A model generated the notes under the pieces. That model was not told the DNA's origin. It was given only the letters and a program-made list of their open reading frames with translations, and did no database searches. Of a DNA stretch of 10,672 nucleotides, positions 6,744-10,672 are shown one piece after another; the first letter of the stretch is position 1; every line of letters starts with the position of its first letter. The DNA is from Actinomycetes bacterium (GTDB lineage: Bacteria > Actinomycetota > Actinomycetes > Actinomycetales > Dermatophilaceae), in contig JAEWFB010000052.1 in NCBI GenBank assembly GCA_023389095.1, forward strand, positions 1-10,672, read 5' to 3'. A program made the position numbers and the translations under genes.

Positions 6744-8090
6744 TCACTGTGCCGCCGGTGCGGCCTCCGCGCCAGAGTCGGTGCGCCGAGGTGACCCATC
6801 TGACTGGCGAGCGGTCGTGATCGCCACGCACATCAGCGCGGCACCGAGGCACAGTGCGCCGGCCACGTACCAGGCGAGGTCGTAGGTGCCGAGCTGGTCG
6901 CGCACCAGTCCCGCACCGACCGCCGCGACGGCCGCGCCGAGCTGGTGCGAGGCGAAGACCCAGCCGAAGACGATCGGCGCCCGCTCCCCGTACGCGAGGC
7001 GGCACAGCGCGATCGTCGGCGGCACCGTGGCCACCCAGTCGAGGCCGTAGAAGAGGACGAAGGCCAGCATGTTCGGGTGCATGTGGTCGCTGAAGAGCGA
7101 GGGCAGCAGGAACAGCGAGGCCCCACGCAGCGTGTAGTAGGCGGCGAGGAGGATGCGCGGGTCGACACGGTCGGTGAGCCAGCCGGAGAAGACGGTCCCG
7201 ACGATGTCGAAGACGCCCACGAGGGCCAGCAGCCCGGCGGCCGTGGTCGTCGGCATGCCATGGTCGTGCGCGGCCGGGATGAAGTGGGTGCCGACGAGGC
7301 CGTTCGTCGACGCGCCGCAGACGGCGAAGCTGCCGGCGAGCAGCCAGAAGACGCGGGTACGCGACGCGTCGCGCAGGGTGGCGAAGGCCAGGTGCGCCGG
7401 GTGGCCCGTGGGCCTCGGCGGACGGGCGACGGGGGTCCCCGCCGGCGCGCCGTAGGCGGTGACGCCGAGGACGCTGGGGTGGTCGGGCAGCCTCCACAGC
7501 ACGAGGGGCACGACGGCGAGGGCGGCCGCCGACGTCGTAACGGCGGCGGTGCGCCAGCCGTGGTGCTCGGCGAGCCACGCGAGGAGCGGCAGGAAGACCA
7601 GCTGGCCGGTGGCCCCGGCGGCCGTGAGGATGCCGGTGACGAGCCCGCGTCGCGCCACGAACCAGCGCCCGGTGACGGTGGCGACCAGGCCCATCGACAT
7701 GGCGCCGGTGCCCATCCCGACGACGATCCCCCAGCAGAGCACGAGCTGCCACGACTGCGTCATCCAGACCGGCAGCAGCGAGCCGACGCTGACGAGGACG
7801 AGCGCCACCGCGACGACACGCTGGATGCCGAGCCGCTCCATGAGGGCGGCGGAGAACGGCGCCGCCAGGCCGAAGAGGACGAGGTTGACCGAGACGGCGC
7901 CCCCGATGACGCCCATCGGCCAGCCGAACTCCTCGTGCAGCGGCGTCATGAGCACGCCGGGTGTCGAGCGGAAGCCCGCGGCCCCGATGATCGTCAGGAA
8001 GGTGACGACGGCGACCCACCAGGCGGGGTGGACGCGTCGGGCGGCGGAGTCGCGCGGGGCCGGGGTGGCGGAGCGCTCGGTGAGGGTCAC
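6744..8090 (-). CDS. Major facilitator superfamily transporter, probably a monocarboxylate carrier
   Basis: This 448-residue protein has about 12 hydrophobic segments in two halves joined by a Pro/Ala-rich loop (about 205-235), with a hydrophilic head (1-20) and tail (430-448). The motif-A-like loops are MERLGIQRV (84-92) and GWLTDRVDPR (303-312); GRWFVARRGLVTGI (141-154) follows the fourth helix. GFRSTPGVLMTPLHEEFGW (39-57) resembles transporters related to the monocarboxylate/oxalate-formate group. The GTG at 8090 is chosen because the longer frame (ATG at 8186) would run across the start of the divergent regulator. No strong ribosome site precedes the GTG, so the start is less certain. Since an acyl-CoA synthetase gene follows 4 nt downstream, import of a short carboxylate is the best inference. 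Confidence 0.9.
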   Translation of the reverse strand: MTLTERSATPAPRDSAARRVHPAWWVAVVTFLTIIGAAGFRSTPGVLMTPLHEEFGWPMGVIGGAVSVNLVLFGLAAPFSAALMERLGIQRVVAVALVLVSVGSLLPVWMTQSWQLVLCWGIVVGMGTGAMSMGLVATVTGRWFVARRGLVTGILTAAGATGQLVFLPLLAWLAEHHGWRTAAVTTSAAALAVVPLVLWRLPDHPSVLGVTAYGAPAGTPVARPPRPTGHPAHLAFATLRDASRTRVFWLLAGSFAVCGASTNGLVGTHFIPAAHDHGMPTTTAAGLLALVGVFDIVGTVFSGWLTDRVDPRILLAAYYTLRGASLFLLPSLFSDHMHPNMLAFVLFYGLDWVATVPPTIALCRLAYGERAPIVFGWVFASHQLGAAVAAVGAGLVRDQLGTYDLAWYVAGALCLGAALMCVAITTARQSDGSPRRTDSGAEAAPAAQ

Positions 8091-8161
8091 CGGGCCACTG
8101 TGCCTGTGCGGAGCTCCACGCGACGAGTGACCAGATGGACAACATGTGCAAGGATCTGGCC
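8091..8161. promoter_or_regulatory. Divergent control region between the MFS/prpE unit and the GlxA-type regulator
   Basis: This 71-bp gap lies between two starts facing away from each other and probably holds both promoters and the binding site of the adjacent regulator. The core palindrome ACATGT is centred near 8145 inside TGGACAACATGTGCA (8136-8150), which is AT-richer than its surroundings. I saw no clear dyad longer than six bases and no confident -35/-10 pair. Operator assignment is inference from gene arrangement. Confidence 0.45.
8150..8154 (+). promoter_or_regulatory. Ribosome binding site favouring the start at 8162
   Basis: AAGGA ends 7 nt before the ATG at 8162. In-frame ATGs at 8135 and 8144 would put this site inside the gene and have no comparable site before them, so the shorter product is preferred. 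Confidence 0.7.
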
Positions 8162-9181
8162 ATGCCTCGCCGTCCCGACCGCCCACCGCACCGGGTCGTC
8201 GTCCTCGCGCTCGAGAACGTCGTGGCCTTCGAGCTCGGCCTGCCCCACCGTTTCCTGCGGGCCGCCGCCCTCGACCCGGGCTGGCCCGGCCCGCTCACGG
8301 GCGCTCCCCTGCCGTACGAGGTGTCGATGTGCACCCTCGACGACGGGCCGGTGACCACCTCCGCCGGGTACGCGGCCCTGCCGACCCACCCGAGCACCGT
8401 TCTGGCACAGGCCGACACGGTGATCGTTCCCGGCATCTACGGCGACGTGGTCGACACCGGCCGCGTGCCCGACGCGCTGCGCACCCTCGCCACGACGGTG
8501 CGCCCCGACGCGCGCTGGATCTCCATCTGCACCGGCGCCTTCGCCCTCGCCGCGCTCGGGCTGCTCGACGGGCGCACCGCCACGACACACTGGTGCCACG
8601 TCGACGCGTTCCGTCGCCACTTCCCACACGTCTCCCTCGACCCCGACGTCCTCTACGTCGACGAGGGCGACGTGCTCACCTCCGCCGGGAACGCGGCCGG
8701 CATCGACCTGCTCCTGCACCTCGTTCGCTCCGACCTCGGAACCGAGGCCGCCAACCGGGTCGCCCGCAGCGCCGTCGTCGCGCCGTGGCGGGCGGGTGGC
8801 CAGGCCCAGTTCATCGACCGGCCCGTGCCCGAGGAGGCCGACGCCGGCACCGGCCCGACGCGCGTCTGGGCGCTCGAGCACCTCGGCGAGCCCCTCGGCC
8901 TCGCCGACCTCGCGCGGCACGCCGGGATGAGCGTGCGCACCTTCACGCGTCGGTTCCGCGAGGAGGCCGGCGAGACCGCGGTGACGTGGCTGACGCGTGC
9001 GCGCGTCGACCGTGCCCGGCACCTGCTCGAGACGACCGACCTGCCGGTCGACCGCGTGGCCGCCGAGTCCGGCTTCGGCACGACGGCCTCGCTGCGCCAG
9101 CACCTGTCCGCGGCCGTCGGTCTCTCCCCGCTGGCCTACCGCCGCACCTACCGCGAGCCCGAGCCCGACTCCGCCGCCTGA
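8162..9181 (+). CDS. GlxA-type AraC-family regulator (DJ-1/PfpI-like domain plus AraC HTH)
   Basis: This 339-residue cytoplasmic regulator begins with a class I glutamine-amidotransferase-like fold (about 10-190): VVVLALENVVAFELGLP (12-28), a VIVPGIYGD strand-turn (87-95), and the elbow SICTGAFALAALGLLDG (121-137) with Cys123, followed by HW (143-144). TSAGNAAGIDLLLHLVRSD (173-191) closes the domain. The C-terminal AraC-type double helix-turn-helix spans about 233-330, with LADLARHAGMSVRTFTRRF (247-265) as the first HTH and VDRVAAESGFGTTASLRQH (296-314) as the second. Length suits the GlxA/ArgR/CdhR-like group, whose known members respond to small metabolites such as arginine or carnitine; the amidase-like fold is normally a sensor rather than an enzyme. 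Being divergent from the MFS/prpE unit by 71 bp, it probably controls that unit. Its TGA stop is the first triplet of a tandem repeat. Confidence 0.93.
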   Translation: MPRRPDRPPHRVVVLALENVVAFELGLPHRFLRAAALDPGWPGPLTGAPLPYEVSMCTLDDGPVTTSAGYAALPTHPSTVLAQADTVIVPGIYGDVVDTGRVPDALRTLATTVRPDARWISICTGAFALAALGLLDGRTATTHWCHVDAFRRHFPHVSLDPDVLYVDEGDVLTSAGNAAGIDLLLHLVRSDLGTEAANRVARSAVVAPWRAGGQAQFIDRPVPEEADAGTGPTRVWALEHLGEPLGLADLARHAGMSVRTFTRRFREEAGETAVTWLTRARVDRARHLLETTDLPVDRVAAESGFGTTASLRQHLSAAVGLSPLAYRRTYREPEPDSAA

Positions 9182-9239
9182 CCCCGCCCCCTGATCCCGC
9201 CCCCTGACCCCGCCCCCTGACCCCGCCCCCTGACCCCGC
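9179..9239 (+). repeat. 13-bp tandem repeat, four full copies plus a partial one, starting at a stop codon
   Basis: The unit TGAYCCCGCCCCC starts at 9179, 9192, 9205 and 9218, and a partial fifth copy TGACCCCGC starts at 9231. The only difference among full copies is one C/T in the second. The TGA of the first unit is the regulator's stop codon. Because 13 is not a multiple of 3, successive TGA triplets put stops in all three plus-strand frames. It probably arose by slippage in C-rich DNA. Confidence 0.9.
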
Positions 9240-9275
9240 TCGCCTCCGACGCGCTCCCTCGATCGCACCACCGAG

Positions 9276-9392
9276 AATCGAAGGAACACTCCGTCACGGG
9301 CCCGTCGGCCGACCGAGCGCCACCTCGGTGGCCAGTCAGGATCGAAAGGACACTCCGACGTGCACGGTGCCTGACGGAGTGTTCTCTCGATT
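9276..9392. repeat. Three copies of a 21-bp motif, outer pair in inverted orientation
   Basis: Copy 1 (9276-9296) and copy 3 (9372-9392, opposite strand) agree at 19 of 21 positions and differ only at bases 7-8 (AG versus GA). Copy 2 (9340-9360) is in the same orientation as copy 1 and agrees at 16 of 21. The shared core reads ATCGA, then two or three purines, then a stretch ending CACTCCG. Copies 1 and 3 form an inverted repeat with a 75-nt interior that contains copy 2 and a hairpin. Copy 1 is 10/21 G+C, lower than its surroundings. The function is unknown: protein binding sites, a dispersed repeat remnant or a terminator structure are all possible. Confidence 0.75.
9307..9333. terminator. 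Hairpin between convergent genes, possible bidirectional terminator
   Basis: GGCC plus ACCGAG (9307-9317, with G9311 bulged) pairs with CTCGGT plus GGCC (9324-9333), giving 10 bp with a 6-nt loop CGCCAC. It lies midway between the stop of the GlxA-type regulator gene (9181) and the stop of rlmN (9417), within the larger inverted repeat. There is no T-run on either side, so the terminator role is inferred from position. Confidence 0.45.
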
Positions 9393-9416
9393 GAAGGCCC
9401 CCTGGGGGTGGTGGGG

Positions 9417-10604
9417 TCAGGCGGTGGCGGCGGCGAGCTGGCCGCAGGCGCCGTCGATGTCCTGCCCCCGCGTGTCGCGGATCGTCGTCGGCACACCGTG
9501 GGCGCGCAGCCGCTCGACGAAGTTCTGCTCGACGCCGTGGCGCGACGCCGTCCACTTCGAGCCGGGCGTCGGGTTGAGCGGGATCGGGTTGACGTGCACC
9601 CATCCCTTGCCCCGGGCGGCGAGCTTCTCGCCGAGCAGGTCGGCGCGCCAGCCGTGGTCGTTGATGTCGCGGATCAGGGCGTACTCGATGGACACGCGCC
9701 TACCGGTGGCCTCGTAGTACCGGTACGCCGCGTCGAGGGCCTCGTCGACCTTCCACCGGGTGTTGATCGGCACGAGCTCGTCGCGCAGCTCGTCGTCGGG
9801 GGCGTGCAGCGACAGCGCCAGGGTGACCGGGATGCCCTCGGCGGCCAGCTTGTCGATGCCGGGCACCAGGCCGACCGTCGACATCGTGATGCCGCGCGCC
9901 GACATGCCCAGGCCGTCGGGGGCCGGGTCGGTGAGGCGCCGGATGGCCCCGATCGCCGCCTTGTAGTTGGCCAGCGCCTCCCCCATGCCCATGAAGACGA
10001 CGTTGCTGACCCGGAGCGGGTGCTCGCGGTCCTCGTCGTCGCCGCCCGCGAGCTCGCCGCGGCGCAGCGCCCGGGCCGCCCACACGACCTGCTCGACGAT
10101 CTCGCCGGCCGACATGTTGCGGGTCAGGCCCGCCTGCCCGGTGGCGCAGAACGGGCAGTTCATGCCGCACCCGGCCTGGCTCGAGATGCAGATGGTGACG
10201 CGCTTCGGGTAGCGCATGAGGACCGACTCGACGATGGCGCCGTCGTGCAGGCGCCAGGCGTACTTCATCGTCTGGCCGTCGTCGGCGACGCGCTGCACGA
10301 TCGGCGTCAGCAGCGTCGGGAGCAGGTCGGTGACGAGGTCGGAGCGCACCGCCTTGGGAAGGTCGGTCATCTCCTCGGGGTCGTCGACGAGTCGCTCGAA
10401 GTAGTGGGTCGAGAGCTGCTTGGCCCGGAACGTCTTGTGACCGAGGGCCTCGACGGCCTCCTTGCGCTCGGCGGGGCTGAGGTCGGCGAGGTGGCGCGGC
10501 GGCTTGCCGCGGCGCGGCGCGCGGAAGGTCAGCTGGCCGGGCTCGGGCCGGTCGGTCGTCGGCTCGGGCAGGGGCACGGAGGTCGGCGCGGGAATCTCGG
10601 TCAT
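9417..10604 (-). CDS. rlmN: Dual-specificity 23S rRNA/tRNA adenine C2-methyltransferase RlmN
   Basis: This 395-residue radical-SAM enzyme methylates C2 of A2503 in 23S rRNA and A37 of a set of tRNAs, acting in the cytoplasm with a [4Fe-4S] cluster. The cluster motif C-x3-C-x2-C is at Cys146, Cys150 and Cys153 (SQAGCGMNCPFC). Glu126 precedes it in the family position (AIVESVLMRY), FMGMGEAL is at 204-211, and RDTRGQDIDGACGQL (376-390) carries Cys387, the residue that takes up the methyl group in characterised RlmN. An N-terminal recognition region precedes the barrel, after about 34 Pro-rich residues. Length is normal (E. coli 384). ATG 10604 is chosen over an in-frame TTG at 10643; neither has a convincing ribosome site, so the start may be leaderless or slightly misplaced. 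The gene is convergent with the GlxA-type regulator gene. Confidence 0.96.
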   Translation of the reverse strand: MTEIPAPTSVPLPEPTTDRPEPGQLTFRAPRRGKPPRHLADLSPAERKEAVEALGHKTFRAKQLSTHYFERLVDDPEEMTDLPKAVRSDLVTDLLPTLLTPIVQRVADDGQTMKYAWRLHDGAIVESVLMRYPKRVTICISSQAGCGMNCPFCATGQAGLTRNMSAGEIVEQVVWAARALRRGELAGGDDEDREHPLRVSNVVFMGMGEALANYKAAIGAIRRLTDPAPDGLGMSARGITMSTVGLVPGIDKLAAEGIPVTLALSLHAPDDELRDELVPINTRWKVDEALDAAYRYYEATGRRVSIEYALIRDINDHGWRADLLGEKLAARGKGWVHVNPIPLNPTPGSKWTASRHGVEQNFVERLRAHGVPTTIRDTRGQDIDGACGQLAAATA

Positions 10605-10672
10605 GGCGGGCCCATTCTCGCAGGCCGGACCGGAACGGCCCAATGCCGCCCGCGCCGACGCCTCAGGAGGGC
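10605..10672 (-). other. Sequence upstream of rlmN, no gene supported
   Basis: These 68 bases precede rlmN on the minus strand and should hold its promoter or the space to an upstream gene. A minus-strand TGA lies at 10663-10665 after only two visible codons (Pro-Ser). It could end an upstream gene, such as cdsA, which is often next to rlmN in actinobacteria, but two codons prove nothing. No promoter motif is convincing. Confidence 0.3.

Noticed and set aside
4964..6820. 618-residue plus-strand open frame opposite the acyl-CoA synthetase
   Set aside because: It is antisense to a gene with all expected motifs and has no recognisable domain. Long antisense frames are expected at this G+C content.
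9179..9239. Short regular repeats that could suggest a CRISPR array
   Set aside because: The units are 13 bp and directly adjacent, with no spacers and no cas genes nearby. This is a simple tandem repeat.
10663..10672. End of an upstream cdsA gene on the minus strand
   Set aside because: Only two codons before a TGA are visible, so it cannot be supported from this window.

Overview
The window comes from a high-G+C actinobacterium. By eye it is roughly 70% G+C, third codon positions are almost all G or C, and genes are tightly packed with GTG as well as ATG starts. The Lrp-type regulator/class III aminotransferase pair, the GlxA-type regulator and the lysine-free Gly/Asp-rich protein fit an actinomycete; Intrasporangiaceae or related Micrococcales is only a guess. 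I see no tRNA, rRNA, CRISPR array, insertion sequence or phage gene. All seven complete large genes look intact.

Layout. (1) Positions 1-1493, plus strand: the last codons of a probable Lrp/AsnC regulator overlap by ATGA a PLP-dependent class III aminotransferase of the putrescine/GABA type. A strong terminator hairpin follows at 1550-1586. (2) Positions 1664-2443, plus strand: an uncharacterised 259-residue protein with a short conserved-looking helical region, a glycine-rich membrane segment and a Gly/Asp tail. (3) Positions 2531-2597: a 67-bp, relatively AT-rich inverted repeat between two convergent genes. (4) Positions 2661-4818: an auxin-efflux-carrier (AEC) family transporter (minus) divergent from a LOG-family nucleotide-binding protein (plus). 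(5) Positions 4802-9181: a minus-strand pair, an MFS transporter followed by a propionyl-CoA-synthetase-type acyl-CoA synthetase, divergent from a GlxA-type AraC regulator. (6) Positions 9182-9416: a convergent intergenic region with a 13-bp tandem repeat, three copies of a 21-bp motif and a hairpin. (7) Positions 9417-10604, minus strand: the 23S rRNA/tRNA methyltransferase RlmN.

How the genes may work together. The clearest unit is transporter + acyl-CoA synthetase + divergent regulator: a monocarboxylate would be imported, activated to its CoA thioester and sensed by the GlxA-type protein. The first pair looks like the end of an amine or amino-acid catabolic locus. The AEC and LOG-family genes share one intergenic region, but nothing in the sequence ties their functions together. 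RlmN is a housekeeping gene.

No clearly new multi-gene system is visible. The most unusual items are the two intergenic repeat structures and the Gly/Asp-rich membrane protein.
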